From positions 1,612,001-1,676,000 of the forward strand of contig NZ_CP157942.1 in assembly GCF_040207875.1 (NCBI RefSeq): a DNA stretch of 64,000 bases, given 5' to 3'. Every line of letters starts with the position of its first letter. The stretch's first letter is position 1. Under the pieces are notes generated by a model, which saw only the letters and a list, made by a program, of their open reading frames with translations, ran no database searches and was not told the DNA's origin. Shown here one piece after another: positions 19,947 to 30,045 of this stretch. The DNA is from Wolbachia endosymbiont of Armadillidium arcangelii (lineage in GTDB: Bacteria > Pseudomonadota > Alphaproteobacteria > Rickettsiales > Anaplasmataceae). A program made the position numbers and the translations under genes.

Positions 19947-20392
19947 AAAGAACCTCGAGAGTTTAAGTTAAAATTTAAGATTGTAAACAGGTGCATATGT
20001 ATGTCCCAAACAACTATTCAAACGTCTCGAAGGATAGGCTTGAGTACCTTGATATCTACGTATGTGTAATACTACCGTCTTACGGTCGCTCAAGCCTTTG
20101 ATAACTATATTTTTTTATAGAGCTACCTTCCTTCTTGCTTCTTTTATATCATATTTCCAACTTACAACCGTCTTGCTAGTCAACAAAAAAATTACTCAAG
20201 CTGTATCATAAAATCAAAAAATACTTCTGATTGTGTAACAGTACACAGATTACAGTTAGTGAATATGTTGAATGGATTGGAAGCATTTTTTGATTTTAAA
20301 CTACAGTCAACATCCTAGTTCTGTAATTCTTGATATGATTTGGATCAAAAGCACTTTTGGATGTCAGGATACCGAAAATGATATGGAGTAGC

Positions 20393-21295
20393 TTACGCTC
20401 CCACAATTGCCATATTATGCTTACCCTTCTTCTTTAGTCTTTGGCAAAAACTCACAATGATAGGATTGTGATTCTTGGCTACTATGGCAGGAAAGAAAAG
20501 GGCCTTACGTAATGTTTGTAACCTGATTTACTTAATCTTGGTTTAGAATGTACAGATGAACCTGATGTTATATTTTTCGGTATAACTCCTGTATATGCTG
20601 CCAATTGCCTGGCATCTCTAAAAGCTTTTATGTCAGGGATTTCAGCTAAAATAGCTATTGCTGATTCCTCTCCTATTCCTGGAATAGTCAATAGAAGCTG
20701 AAAATTTTCCAACAATTCTTTGTGCTGCTTTAATAGTTTGCGTATGGAGTTTTTTATTATTTCTATTTTTTTAACTATATTCGTTGCAAGATCCTCCCAA
20801 GCATTTGCAACTTCTTTAGGCAGTCTCTCTTTTTTTTCTAGGTGGTTATTTACTAATTCTTTTAACGCAACTGAGCAACGATAAAGATGTTTTAATTTTT
20901 TCATTTCAGAAGAAGGTGGTGTCCAACGAGTTGGTTCCTGTCTTTGGCAATAATCAGCAATAATTTCTGCATCAGTCTGATCATTCTTTTGTCTTACGAG
21001 CTTACTCCTTGTATAAGATTTAATACAATAAGGATTTACAACACTAACAAAATGTCCAGCATTGTGCAGAAATTCAGCCAAAGCTTCGCTATAACAACCA
21101 CATGCATGCCTTTACTTCTTCCACATTATGCTTTTGTAGAAAACTCAGCAGACCTTGAAACCCAAGATCATCGTTCTTAAAGCTCCTTTTCCTAGTTTCA
21201 CGCTTTTCTTTTTTACTTATGAATGAAAGAAAAACATCAAAGCGATCTTTTGATACATCAATTCCAAGAAAGTTGTTGATCATATATAACCCCAT
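20393..21295 (-). pseudogene. Second IS110-family transposase, frameshifted
   Basis: The protein starts NNFLGIDVSKDRFDVFLSFI at 21295. The frame breaks near 21090 (the expected glutamate-alanine-threonine after ACM is lost), resumes as CGCYSEALAEFLHNAGHFV, runs through KNDQTDAEIIADYCQ and LLTIPGIGEESAIAILAEIP, then breaks again near 20510. The true end, RKALFFPAIVAKNHNPIIVS and a final KHNMAIVGA, is in another frame. Two shifts make it inactive. The bases up to 21234 are duplicated at 33.7-34.5 kb with the same shifts. Confidence 0.85.
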
Positions 21296-22620
21296 ACGTT
21301 ACCATTTAAAACGAAAAGTAAGCCTTCTAAGAAACTCCCTCAACCAGTTCATCTTTTTGAACTAAGATGTAGCCAAATTCCTGTGCTTTTTTGATCAAGT
21401 TTTTTTTAACTCTCTCTTTGTAACGTGTTTCATAATAGTTCATTCCTTTTTCAACATATTCTTACCCATACTTTAGCATACTATAAAAAATGCATGCTAG
21501 TTTTCTTGCGGTAGCCGTGATTGCTTTTGGTGCACCTAGTCGTCTCTTTATTCTTCTACAGTACGCACCTATTCCGCTGTTGCTTCTTGATACACAGTGA
21601 GCAGCTATTCGAAATGCATTTGCAGCACGATTAATGACTTTACGCGTTCTTGTGCTAAACACTTTTTCTCCTGTAATTTTATTGGCAGGGCTAACCACGA
21701 TGAAAAGTGTTTTTCTGTCCGCCATCTATTAGGGTTTATGCCAGTTTCTGAAATTATTGTTTGTATGGTTACTACATCAAGTCCTGGAACTTTTCCCTAC
21801 CTGTAATTCTATGCAGTTCTTCGTGTATAGCAAAATTTGGCCTATGTTTTGTAGACTTACGCTTTATTTTATTACATAGCTTGTTCCCACCTGACTTTGT
21901 CTCAAATGTTTTATAATATCCTTCAATACTTCTATCACATTCTGCTATTTTTTCCTGATAAATATTGTATAGCTCAAACTCTTGTTTTAGTGTAAACAGG
22001 TGTTCCTCTCTATAGTTAATGCTTTTGCAATGGTAGATTTATCATTTTTTATTCGTCCATCTCTTAATTCAGCTAATTTTTCTGGATTTCTTTCACCCTC
22101 AAGTATTGCTTTAATAATTTGCATGCCAGTAACTCCTGTTATATCGCTTATCACCTTATGCAATTGAATGCTCATTTGAATTAACGCTTTTTGCATACGT
22201 TGAATGTGTGCTGCTGCACTTTTTATTAGGTTATCTCGTTGTCTAGCGTAGCTGCGTAATACACAAATTTGATTATCTGGTCTAAATGCAGTCCATAGCT
22301 ATGCAGTTGTTGTAACCACTGGCAATCATCAGATTTTCTTCCAGGCACATTCTTAACATATTTTGCGTTTACTAATTTTACTTCAAATCCATATGATTCA
22401 AGTACTTGAAACAAGGGGATCCAATACACTCCTGTTGATTCCATGGCTATTGTAGTAACTTTGCACCTCTTTAACCACTTTGCTAAGTTATAAAGATCTT
22501 CTGTGAAGCAGCAGAATTTTTGTATATTCTGTTTATCTCTTCCTTCTGGTACACATACATAATGCACAGATATCTATTCCTGCCGCATCAGACCTCTAAT
22601 TTACTTTTTGTTTTTGCCAT
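21296..22620 (-). pseudogene. Third IS110-family transposase, heavily degraded
   Basis: Three readable pieces on the minus strand appear in order. The N-terminal piece (22226-22567) has TIAMESTGVYWIPLFQVLES and KYVKNVPGRKSDDCQWLQQL. The middle piece (21987-22196) has ITGVTGMQIIKAILEGERNP. The C-terminal piece (21462-21725) has FIVVSPANKITGEKVFSTRT and a family-like APKAITATARKLACIFYSML. Stops and shifts separate them. It belongs to a different IS110 subgroup from the two neighbours. Confidence 0.75.
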
Positions 22621-23084
22621 TTCTAACCTCCATCATATAATAATTGAAAAGCACTTCAGCTTGGAACGGTTGAATTATACGCTCTTCTAATCGAGGTAGT
22701 CTCAAAGACTCCATCAGTGATTTTCCTTCCAAAACCATGCTAACCTACGAGCACTAAGGCACCATTGCCTACTCGGCTATAACTGCAGAAGCGCTTCTCC
22801 GTAAAATTATATTCAAAAAAGTAGAAAATAGGAGTTTCTTTCTGGTTTGACAGGTTTTGTATCTGTCCGATGCTAACCTTGTGGATACAGAATTAGAGCC
22901 ATTTAGGTCTTTCTACGATACCGTCCAGCCTATACTTTTGAGGAGGGAACTCTTATCTTTCTTATAGATTTTATATCTAAGAGGAGAAACAGAGTTCTTC
23001 CCTCCTCCACCTAATGCTTAAGCTTAAAACATTAGATGCTTTTTACAAGATACAAGAGGTAATCGAGTGGTTCATTATTCGTAA
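22621..23084. other. Unassigned non-coding DNA
   Basis: I see no convincing gene or named repeat in this stretch. It lies between an IS110 remnant and a group II intron relic and is probably mobile-element debris. Confidence 0.3.
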
Positions 23085-23310
23085 AAGCTATAATTTGGGG
23101 TAAGGTCAGTACAAGTGATTTATCGAAGGAGAGCTCAGTACATGTATAATTTAATCGATCATACCGTGTTGTTGGAAATACTGAGTGAAAATTTCTAAGA
23201 TGAGCGTTTTATTCAACTAATTAATCGATTGCTAAAAACAGGTTATATGGACAATTCAAAGTATAATACGAGTCATAGTAGCATACCACAAAGTTCTATT
23301 ATAAGATAGA
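23085..23310 (+). pseudogene. Group II intron reverse transcriptase fragment
   Basis: Read across one frameshift and two stops, the plus strand gives FIEGEL, then NLIDHTVLLEILSENF, DERFIQLINRLLKTGYMD and SKYNTSHSSIPQSSII. This follows the RT palm order of group II intron proteins (FIEGDIKGFFDNIDH, LLxxL, LIRKFLKAGYLED, GTPQGG) with several decayed positions. It may be from the same intron class as the HNH fragment at 14.5 kb. Confidence 0.6.
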
Positions 23311-23367
23311 GTCTTATCATTTTGAAAGTGTAATCGCTAACAATAAATTAACAGGTCAGTCCTAACT

Positions 23368-24612
23368 TTAATTTGTTTTAAGTTTAAAGTCTTTCATTAG
23401 GTTTGCAGAATACATTTCCTTATTATCTTGATTATAGAAAGTAAATTTGTGATCATCTAAACTTAATATTGCAAAGCCAAAGCCGAAAAAGTTTCTAACC
23501 TCGTGTGCTAAGTAATTTCTACCGTTTGGATAGTCAAATTCTACATTTTGATAAACAGGTTCTTGATCTTGAGCGTGTAATAATGCACCACCGTTTCCAG
23601 CTATAATCTGGTCTGGCACATTATCCATTAATAAAATCTGGGCTATATGAATGTGACCAGAAATTATGGTAGTAACATTGCTTGGAAATTTATCTCCAAA
23701 AGCTTCAATTTGTGTAAGATTACCATGGCTTTTTAATGCCAAAAATTCTTTTTTTGGAGATCTCCAAAGCGGTTTATGAGTTAAAAACCACGTGGGCTTA
23801 TCTTGTATCAATTTATCAAATTGTCTCTCAAAAGCATCAATTGTGCTTCGGGTTGTAAAAATGTCTTCACCGGATGAAGAATCAAAAATAAAAAATGTAA
23901 TCGGTCCAGCATCTAAAGACCAACTAGAAACAAGATCTTCACATTTTTTAGGGGAAAAAGGGTATGAATCTAAGTATCTGAACCATCCTTCATAAGCTCT
24001 ATTACAACTCTCATGATTTCCACGAACAAAAAGAAAAGGAGATTGTGTTGAAATATCTTTTGCAGGCTCAAACCAATCAGCGTACCAGACTTCTTTATTA
24101 TATCCATAAATATCGCCACACTTTTTTGTATTTCTACATTTTGTTTGTCTATAATGATAATCACCAACATGGATAATTAAATCTGGTTTATGAAGGGCAA
24201 TAGAATCTAAATTTTTTTTTAAAGGCCAGCTATCTACCGAATTACATTCCTGCTGAAATAACATATTTATTCTACAACCTGTATCACCAATAAAAGCAAT
24301 TTTATTAACCTTTTCTGGTAATATAGGAACTTGTAGATCCTCAATACTAATGTTTTTGACACTTGTTTGTACTGTCAGCTCACAGACTGTTTCGTTGTGA
24401 TTACCATTGTTAATTGAGCTGCGATTCAGCATTTCTATTTCCTTGCCATCGACGTAAGCAATAGGACACATGTCATTGTCTGTAATTGCACGTATGCTTA
24501 ATTTATTTTCTGGGATAACTTGAGACCATGTGTATAATATTTGTGCATGGACGAAATGAAAACTAGTTACAAGAGAGAGAGCTAAAAAAATAAAGATATT
24601 AGCTATATTCAT
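23368..24612 (-). CDS. Secreted metallophosphoesterase
   Basis: A 414-residue calcineurin-like phosphoesterase. It begins with a signal peptide (IFIFLALSLVTSFHFVHA, cleavage near residue 23). Metal-binding motifs appear in order: AFIGDTGCR near 128, IIHVGDYHYR near 165, VRGNHESC near 215, and ISGHIHIAQ near 317, giving the D, D, N/H and H ligands of the two-metal site. The layout is that of bacterial purple-acid-phosphatase-like esterases. It is probably periplasmic or exported. The substrate is unknown. It stands alone between IS debris and tRNA-Leu. Confidence 0.88.
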   Translation of the reverse strand: MNIANIFIFLALSLVTSFHFVHAQILYTWSQVIPENKLSIRAITDNDMCPIAYVDGKEIEMLNRSSINNGNHNETVCELTVQTSVKNISIEDLQVPILPEKVNKIAFIGDTGCRINMLFQQECNSVDSWPLKKNLDSIALHKPDLIIHVGDYHYRQTKCRNTKKCGDIYGYNKEVWYADWFEPAKDISTQSPFLFVRGNHESCNRAYEGWFRYLDSYPFSPKKCEDLVSSWSLDAGPITFFIFDSSSGEDIFTTRSTIDAFERQFDKLIQDKPTWFLTHKPLWRSPKKEFLALKSHGNLTQIEAFGDKFPSNVTTIISGHIHIAQILLMDNVPDQIIAGNGGALLHAQDQEPVYQNVEFDYPNGRNYLAHEVRNFFGFGFAILSLDDHKFTFYNQDNKEMYSANLMKDFKLKTN

Positions 24613-24802
24613 TTGTATAAAAGCCTAAGTTAAAAATTAGTAGTAAGGTTATCTTAAATGATTAAAACTTATAATCACAAAATTCATAATCAAATTATAT
24701 AGGTAATTTCTAAATTATTCTAGTATCAGATTGACACTCTAGATGAAAAATTCTAAAATGATTAAGTAACTTAAAATAATTATATAAAAAATAGAATATA
24801 GT

Positions 24803-24890
24803 GCGGCCGTGGTGGAATTGGTAGACACGCAGCGTTGAGGTCGCTGTGGCTCATAAGGCCTTGGAAGTTCAAGTCTTCTCGGCCGCACCA
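24803..24890 (+). tRNA. tRNA-Leu (anticodon GAG)
   Basis: The acceptor stem GCGGCCG pairs with CGGCCGC, and CCA is encoded (24888-24890). The anticodon stem AGCG/CGCT holds the loop TTGAGGT with anticodon GAG, and a long variable arm follows, as in class II tRNAs. The T arm contains GTTCAAGTC. A T7 run follows directly. Confidence 0.95.
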
Positions 24891-24921
24891 GTTTTTTTAT
24901 CGCTGTTTAATATGAGTAAAA

Positions 24922-26004
24922 ATGTTTATAGAAAATCGGAATAGCAATAAGGTAGAAAGAGCTATCAGCGAAATTAGAAGTGGCCGGCCAATTGTAATAT
25001 ATGATGAAAGTAATTACCTATTGTTTGCTGCTGTTGAGGCTTTAGAAAGAGATTTATTTAATCAATACAAGCTTATATCAAGTAATGTATATGTTACTTT
25101 AACTTCAAGTAAGGTAAAATACATATCTCAAAATAAAGAACATAACAGCAAACGTCTGTTGGTGAATAATTTTGATGAACTGCTCTATTTAATAAACTGT
25201 TCAAAGGAAGATTGCATAAAAGAGTTGCAATGCTCAAAGACAATAGATGAATGTGCTATTGCCTTGCTTAAATTCTCAGAATTATTGCCATACGCATTAG
25301 TGGCTGATATGACTTTTGAGAATAACCATGAAATGCAAAATTGGTGCGAGAAAAATGACGTTATTGCACTGGACACGTCATTCATAAATAATTTTCAAGA
25401 AAATCAGGATGTATATGAAGTGTGCAAAACATCATTATTTTTAAAACAGACTCAAGAAGTAGATATCATATCTTATAGAACCGAAAGTGGCGGAAGAGAA
25501 CATCATGCAATTATCATTGGCAATCCAGATAAAGATGACGAACCATTAGTGAGAATTCATTCTTCGTGCTATACGGGTGACTTGTTAGATAGCTTATCAT
25601 GCGATTGTAGAAGTCAGTTACATCAAGCAATTCAAATGATAGCTGACTTTGGAAGTGGTATTATATTGTATTTGATGCAAGATGGAAGAGGCATTGGTTT
25701 AGCTAATAAGTTAAGAGCGTACAGTATGCAAAGAAGACATAATCTTGATACTGTTGATGCAAATAGAGTATTGGGTTTTGAAGATGATGAAAGAAGCTTT
25801 GCTGTTGCAGTTGAAATACTCAAGAAATTAGACATCAAAAAGATCCAATTACTTACAAATAACGGTAGGAAGTTATCGGAGTTGAAAAACAATGGTATAG
25901 AGGTTACAAAGTGTCTACCACTTATTATGGAACGTAATGAATATAATGATTCATATATGGAAACAAAATTTGGTAGGCTAGGCCATGGATTAAGGGTTTT
26001 TTAG
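24922..26004 (+). CDS. ribA: GTP cyclohydrolase II, riboflavin synthesis
   Basis: RibA opens GTP to start riboflavin synthesis. The catalytic domain occupies residues about 170-360: RIHSSCYTGDLLDSLSCDC carries the three zinc-binding cysteines, LYLMQDGRGIGLANKLRAY is the substrate segment, and DTVDANRVLGFEDDERSF is a family hallmark. The first 165 residues start like a DHBP synthase (RibB) domain (RAISEIRSGRPIVIYDESN) but lack its typical acidic active-site motifs, so this half is probably no longer a synthase. It starts 32 bases after tRNA-Leu and precedes virB8 by 72 bases, the arrangement known from other Wolbachia. Confidence 0.93.
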   Translation: MFIENRNSNKVERAISEIRSGRPIVIYDESNYLLFAAVEALERDLFNQYKLISSNVYVTLTSSKVKYISQNKEHNSKRLLVNNFDELLYLINCSKEDCIKELQCSKTIDECAIALLKFSELLPYALVADMTFENNHEMQNWCEKNDVIALDTSFINNFQENQDVYEVCKTSLFLKQTQEVDIISYRTESGGREHHAIIIGNPDKDDEPLVRIHSSCYTGDLLDSLSCDCRSQLHQAIQMIADFGSGIILYLMQDGRGIGLANKLRAYSMQRRHNLDTVDANRVLGFEDDERSFAVAVEILKKLDIKKIQLLTNNGRKLSELKNNGIEVTKCLPLIMERNEYNDSYMETKFGRLGHGLRVF

Positions 26005-26076
26005 TTTTTTTGTTATAATTACTTTGTTAATTTGCTATGCTCATTAATATAAGTTAAGATTTTTAAGAATGTTAAG

Positions 26077-26757
26077 ATGCTAAGATTTTTTAAGCGAGAA
26101 AAAAATACTGAATCCTTAGATAAGGATATAAATTGGAATTCAAATCGCTACAGCACAGTTATTGCTCAAAGGAATATTCTACTTTTGTTTACGTTAATAT
26201 TATTAGTGGCAATTTCTGTAAGCATATTAGCTATATTTAAAATTAGCACAAGCAGCACTATTGAGCCATTCGTTATAGAAATTGACAAAAAGTCAGGAAT
26301 AGTGCAATTGGTTGATCCTGTTACAGTAAAACAATATTCTGCGGATGAAGTGTTAAACAATTATTTTATTTCAGAGTATATAAAAGCAAGGGAGGTTTTT
26401 GACTCGTATAATTATAATTATAATTATTATACAAAGGTAAGGTTATTTTCTTCACCTAATGTATATAGTGAATTTAGCAATTATATAAAATCGCAGAATA
26501 TGAATGACCTTTTTAATTTATATTCAGATGCTAAAGGTGAGTTGAAAATTCGTTCAATTCAAAAATTAGGTAATGATGCTCTTCAAGTGAGGTTTTCTAT
26601 AGAATTTACACGAAAAGATGGAAATTCCTCAAGGAAAAATAAGATAGTTGTGATGTCATATAAATATGCATCGCTTGAAATGAATGATCAGCAAAGATAT
26701 ATTAACCCGTTAGGGTTTCAAGTTATTTCATATAGAGTAGATGATGAATATGTGTAG
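26077..26757 (+). CDS. virB8: Type IV secretion system inner-membrane protein VirB8
   Basis: VirB8 is a bitopic inner-membrane assembly factor of the type IV secretion system. The 226-residue protein has a short cytoplasmic tail, one membrane helix (NILLLFTLILLVAISVSILA, about residues 31-50), and a periplasmic NTF2-like domain ending NPLGFQVISYRVDDE, a typical VirB8 end. It is the first vir gene of the block; its stop overlaps virB9 by 17 bases, so they are coupled. No frame break is seen. Confidence 0.95.
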   Translation: MLRFFKREKNTESLDKDINWNSNRYSTVIAQRNILLLFTLILLVAISVSILAIFKISTSSTIEPFVIEIDKKSGIVQLVDPVTVKQYSADEVLNNYFISEYIKAREVFDSYNYNYNYYTKVRLFSSPNVYSEFSNYIKSQNMNDLFNLYSDAKGELKIRSIQKLGNDALQVRFSIEFTRKDGNSSRKNKIVVMSYKYASLEMNDQQRYINPLGFQVISYRVDDEYV

Positions 26758-27541
26758 GATATTGTTAGTTTTAGCTTTACTAATAAGTGGCAGTTTAAAT
26801 GCATCTATTAATAATAAACCTATTTCTGTAGATAGTAGAATAAAGACTTTTGTATATAGCCCTAATGAGGTATTTACGGTAGTTTTTAGTCAAGGTTACT
26901 ATTCTTATATTGAATTTGCAGAAGGGGAAAAAGTCAAGAATATCGCCGTTGGTGATGCATCAAGTTGGAAAATTAGCCCTTATGATAATAAACTGCTTGT
27001 CATGCCATTTGAAGTCAGTAGTCGCACTAACATGATTATTACAACAACTAAAAAAAGAAATTACATTTTTGATCTAATTTCAAGACCAAATTACGATAAA
27101 TATTCATATACTGATGCTAAAAAAGTGGATCGCGATTATTCCGTTGAAAAGGATATATCTTACGTAATACGTTTTTATTATCCTCAAGAAGAAGATGAAT
27201 TTGATGTTGATTTAGATGAGGTTTCTTTACCTACTCAAATGCAATATACTACAGAAAATTCAGAAAAAATAATACAAGAAAATAATACGAGATACAATTA
27301 TACATATATTGATGAAGGTAATAATGCAGATATAGTTCCGATTGAGTTATTTGATGATGGTTATTTAACCTATTTAAAGTTTAGAAATAGTAATAAAATT
27401 CCTCAGATTTTTATAGAAGAGAATGATAAACCCTGTAAAAGACTGTTATTTAATGATTATGTTGTAATAAAAGGAGTGCATAAAAAGCTATTCATGCGTT
27501 ATGAAGGTAGTGAAGTTGAAGTTATAAATAGGTCTCTTTAG
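26741..27541 (+). CDS. virB9: Type IV secretion system outer-membrane core protein VirB9
   Basis: VirB9 forms part of the outer-membrane core complex with VirB7 and VirB10. The 266-residue protein begins with a signal peptide (RILLVLALLISGSLNAS). The N-terminal domain contains VFTVVFSQGYYSYIEFAEGE and the C-terminal domain YLTYLKFRNSNKIPQIFIEE with VVIKGVHKKLFMRYEG, both typical. Three possible ATG codons cluster at 26741, 26744 and 26750; all lie inside virB8. virB10 starts 16 bases after the stop. Confidence 0.95.
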   Translation: MMNMCRILLVLALLISGSLNASINNKPISVDSRIKTFVYSPNEVFTVVFSQGYYSYIEFAEGEKVKNIAVGDASSWKISPYDNKLLVMPFEVSSRTNMIITTTKKRNYIFDLISRPNYDKYSYTDAKKVDRDYSVEKDISYVIRFYYPQEEDEFDVDLDEVSLPTQMQYTTENSEKIIQENNTRYNYTYIDEGNNADIVPIELFDDGYLTYLKFRNSNKIPQIFIEENDKPCKRLLFNDYVVIKGVHKKLFMRYEGSEVEVINRSL

Positions 27542-27557
27542 CTGTGGTACATGCAAT

Positions 27558-29021
27558 ATGAATAAAGAAAGGCGTAACAATTCAGAAGATGAATCAGAAA
27601 TAGAGAATAAGGTGGTAACGGTTGGCTCTAATCAAGGTCATAGGGCATTGATGATCATGGTTTTAGTGCTTCTGGCTGGTGGAGTGTATTATTTCTATTT
27701 TAGTCCTTCTCATAAAGAGGATTTAGGAGTTGTTAAAAAAGAGGAAATAAAGCAAAACGTTCAAGAATTAAAAGAAAAGTTGGAGCAGGTTCCAGATAAT
27801 GTAATGGTTCCTGAAAGAATAATAACTGATCCCTTGCCACCCTTACCTCCTCTTCCTACTCCACAAATTATACCAGAAGTAAAACAAATTAAAAAAGAAG
27901 AGCAACTAAAAGAAATTCCTGTGTCAAGTATACCTATTTTGCCAAAGCAAAATTTTCCTTCTAGCAATGTTATTAGTAATTTACCTACTTCGTTCCCTAC
28001 AATAGGAGGTGTAGGTTATCCTCGAGAAAGACGTAATGCACAAATGTTAATAATTTCAGGTAGTAGTGGAGAGAACAAGGCTGCTGATGCTATTTTATCC
28101 GACACTTCAGCGCAGTCGAGCAAAGCTACTAGAGTAGGAAAGCTTGGTTTAATGATTACTCAAGGTAAAATTATTGATGCTGTTCTTGAAACTGCAATAA
28201 ACTCTGATCTGCAAGGAATGCTGCGTGCTATGGTGAGTAGAGATGTTTATGCAGAAACTGGTGATACAGTTTTAATACCTAAAGGCTCAAGATTGATAGG
28301 TAGTTATTCATTTGACTCGAATGTTGCTAAATCTCGTGTAAATATAAATTGGAACAGAGTGATTATGCCACATGGAATAGATATTGCTATCTTATCACTT
28401 AGTACTGACGAGCTTGGTAGAGCAGGGATAGCAGGAATAGTTGATAATAAAATAGTAAGTGCATTATTCTCTTCAGTGGCACTTGCTGGTGTTTCAATTG
28501 GTTCGGCTGTTATAGGGCAAAAGGCCTCTAATCTTATTGATACGTTAACTCCTATGGACGCAGTGAGATCCATCACTGCAACTGAAATAGATATCTCTTC
28601 CCTTAAGGATATTATTGGTAAGAAGAGCATGTCTAATGAAGATGAAGAAAATGCAAAGAATGATAAGTGGAAACTTGGGCTTGGAGCTATTAGGAAAATT
28701 AAGAATGCGTTTAATGAAAAGAGCTTAGTTGAGACATTTAAGCAAGTAGTAAGAGACCTAAGCTTGGTCTCAATTGATAGTAGTAAGGTTGATGAAATAA
28801 CTTTGGAAGATATAAAGGGATTATTGCGGAAACAAGGGAGCAAGTCTGTCTATGATGAAGCAATTGGAAAATCAATCGAGGATTTTTCTAAAGATATGCG
28901 GAATATAGTAAGCAGATACACAGATAAAAAACCAACTATTTATGTTGATCAAGGCACTGCATTGAAAGTATTTGTTAACCAAGATATAGTATTTCCTCCA
29001 CAGGCAATATTAAATAATTGA
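27558..29021 (+). CDS. virB10: Type IV secretion system protein VirB10
   Basis: VirB10 spans the envelope and couples inner-membrane ATPases to the outer channel. The 487-residue protein has one N-terminal membrane helix (ALMIMVLVLLAGGVYYFYF, about residues 30-48), a proline-rich stretch (PLPPLPPLPTPQ near residue 93) and the C-terminal TrbI/VirB10 domain with DVYAETGDTVLIPKGSRLIG and the end TALKVFVNQDIVFPP. About 90 residues (roughly 345-430) between VSIGSAV and the C-terminus form a charged insert. The virB11 ATG lies one base after its TGA. Confidence 0.95.
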   Translation: MNKERRNNSEDESEIENKVVTVGSNQGHRALMIMVLVLLAGGVYYFYFSPSHKEDLGVVKKEEIKQNVQELKEKLEQVPDNVMVPERIITDPLPPLPPLPTPQIIPEVKQIKKEEQLKEIPVSSIPILPKQNFPSSNVISNLPTSFPTIGGVGYPRERRNAQMLIISGSSGENKAADAILSDTSAQSSKATRVGKLGLMITQGKIIDAVLETAINSDLQGMLRAMVSRDVYAETGDTVLIPKGSRLIGSYSFDSNVAKSRVNINWNRVIMPHGIDIAILSLSTDELGRAGIAGIVDNKIVSALFSSVALAGVSIGSAVIGQKASNLIDTLTPMDAVRSITATEIDISSLKDIIGKKSMSNEDEENAKNDKWKLGLGAIRKIKNAFNEKSLVETFKQVVRDLSLVSIDSSKVDEITLEDIKGLLRKQGSKSVYDEAIGKSIEDFSKDMRNIVSRYTDKKPTIYVDQGTALKVFVNQDIVFPPQAILNN

Positions 29022-29022
29022 G

Positions 29023-30015
29023 ATGAACTATGTTGCACTTGAAACATATTTGGAGCCATTGCAAGGCATCTTTCAAGAGGAAGGCGTAAATGAAATATCA
29101 ATAAATAAGCCTAAGGAAGTCTGGATTGAAAATCGTGGTGAAATAAGATGCGAAAAGCTAGAAATATTTGATCTTAATCACTTAAAGTCTCTTGGCAGGC
29201 TGATTGCTCAAGCCACAGAACAAAAACTTAGCGAAGAAGCACCACTACTTTCAGCTACATTACCAAATGGTTATCGTATACAGATAGTCTTTCCACCAGC
29301 ATGTGAGCCCGACAAAGTAGTTATGTCAATTCGTAAGCCCTCTAGCATGCAATTATCATTGGATGATTATGAAAAGATGGGAGCTTTTTCTGAAGCTGTT
29401 ATAGAAGTAATCGATGATCCAGTGAATCGTCATTTGAATTTGCTATTGAAACAAAAGAAAATAAAAGAATTTTTAGAATGTGCTGTAATAAATAAGAAAA
29501 ATATTATAATTAGTGGTGGAACTTCTACCGGTAAGACCACTTTTACTAATGCTACTTTGCGTGCTATTCCATCTGAAGAAAGAATCATTACTGTTGAAGA
29601 TGCGAGGGAGATAGTTTTGAACGATCACCCTAATAGAGTGCATCTGATTGCTTCTAAAGGAGGGCAAGGCAGAGCAAAAGTGACCACTCAGGATTTGATA
29701 GAGGCGTGTTTACGTTTAAGGCCAGATAGAATAATAGTTGGTGAGCTCCGTGGAGCGGAAGCTTTTAGCTTTCTTAGAGCAATAAACACTGGTCACCCAG
29801 GATCAATATCAACCCTTCATGCAGATAGTCCAGCAATGGCCCTTGAGCAAATAAAACTGATGGTTATGCAAGCAAATCTTGGCATTCCCCCAGATCAGAT
29901 CATACCATACATCAGAAATGTAATCGATACTGTTATTCAGCTAAAAAGAACTTGTAGGGGCAGAAGAATCGTTTCTGAGGTATTATTTACTAGATTTTCA
30001 AATGAAAATGCTTAA
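29023..30015 (+). CDS. virB11: Type IV secretion ATPase VirB11
   Basis: VirB11 is the hexameric cytoplasmic ATPase of the secretion system. The 330-residue protein has Walker A GGTSTGKTTF near residue 165, the Asp box RIITVEDAREI, Walker B LRPDRIIVGELRGAEAF, and the His box GHPGSISTLHAD, all in order. Length and spacing are standard. It is tightly packed between virB10 (1 base) and virD4 (30 bases). Confidence 0.96.
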   Translation: MNYVALETYLEPLQGIFQEEGVNEISINKPKEVWIENRGEIRCEKLEIFDLNHLKSLGRLIAQATEQKLSEEAPLLSATLPNGYRIQIVFPPACEPDKVVMSIRKPSSMQLSLDDYEKMGAFSEAVIEVIDDPVNRHLNLLLKQKKIKEFLECAVINKKNIIISGGTSTGKTTFTNATLRAIPSEERIITVEDAREIVLNDHPNRVHLIASKGGQGRAKVTTQDLIEACLRLRPDRIIVGELRGAEAFSFLRAINTGHPGSISTLHADSPAMALEQIKLMVMQANLGIPPDQIIPYIRNVIDTVIQLKRTCRGRRIVSEVLFTRFSNENA

Positions 30016-30045
30016 ATTTATACGTAAGTTAAGAAAAAGTAGTTT

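Larger units (their letters stand above)
18761..21234. repeat. 2,474-bp direct repeat, copy A (two IS110-type elements)
   Basis: This block recurs at 32069-34542 with a constant offset of 13,308. Every translated reading frame compared is identical between the copies, including frameshifted ones, so the duplication is recent. It contains one intact IS110 transposase gene and most of a second, broken one. Copy A continues beyond 21234 into the start of the second transposase gene, so it is the more complete copy. Confidence 0.9.

Noticed and set aside
19317..20069. Plus-strand ORFs repeated at 32625-33377
   Set aside because: They are antisense to the IS110 transposase, and their repetition only reflects the duplicated element.
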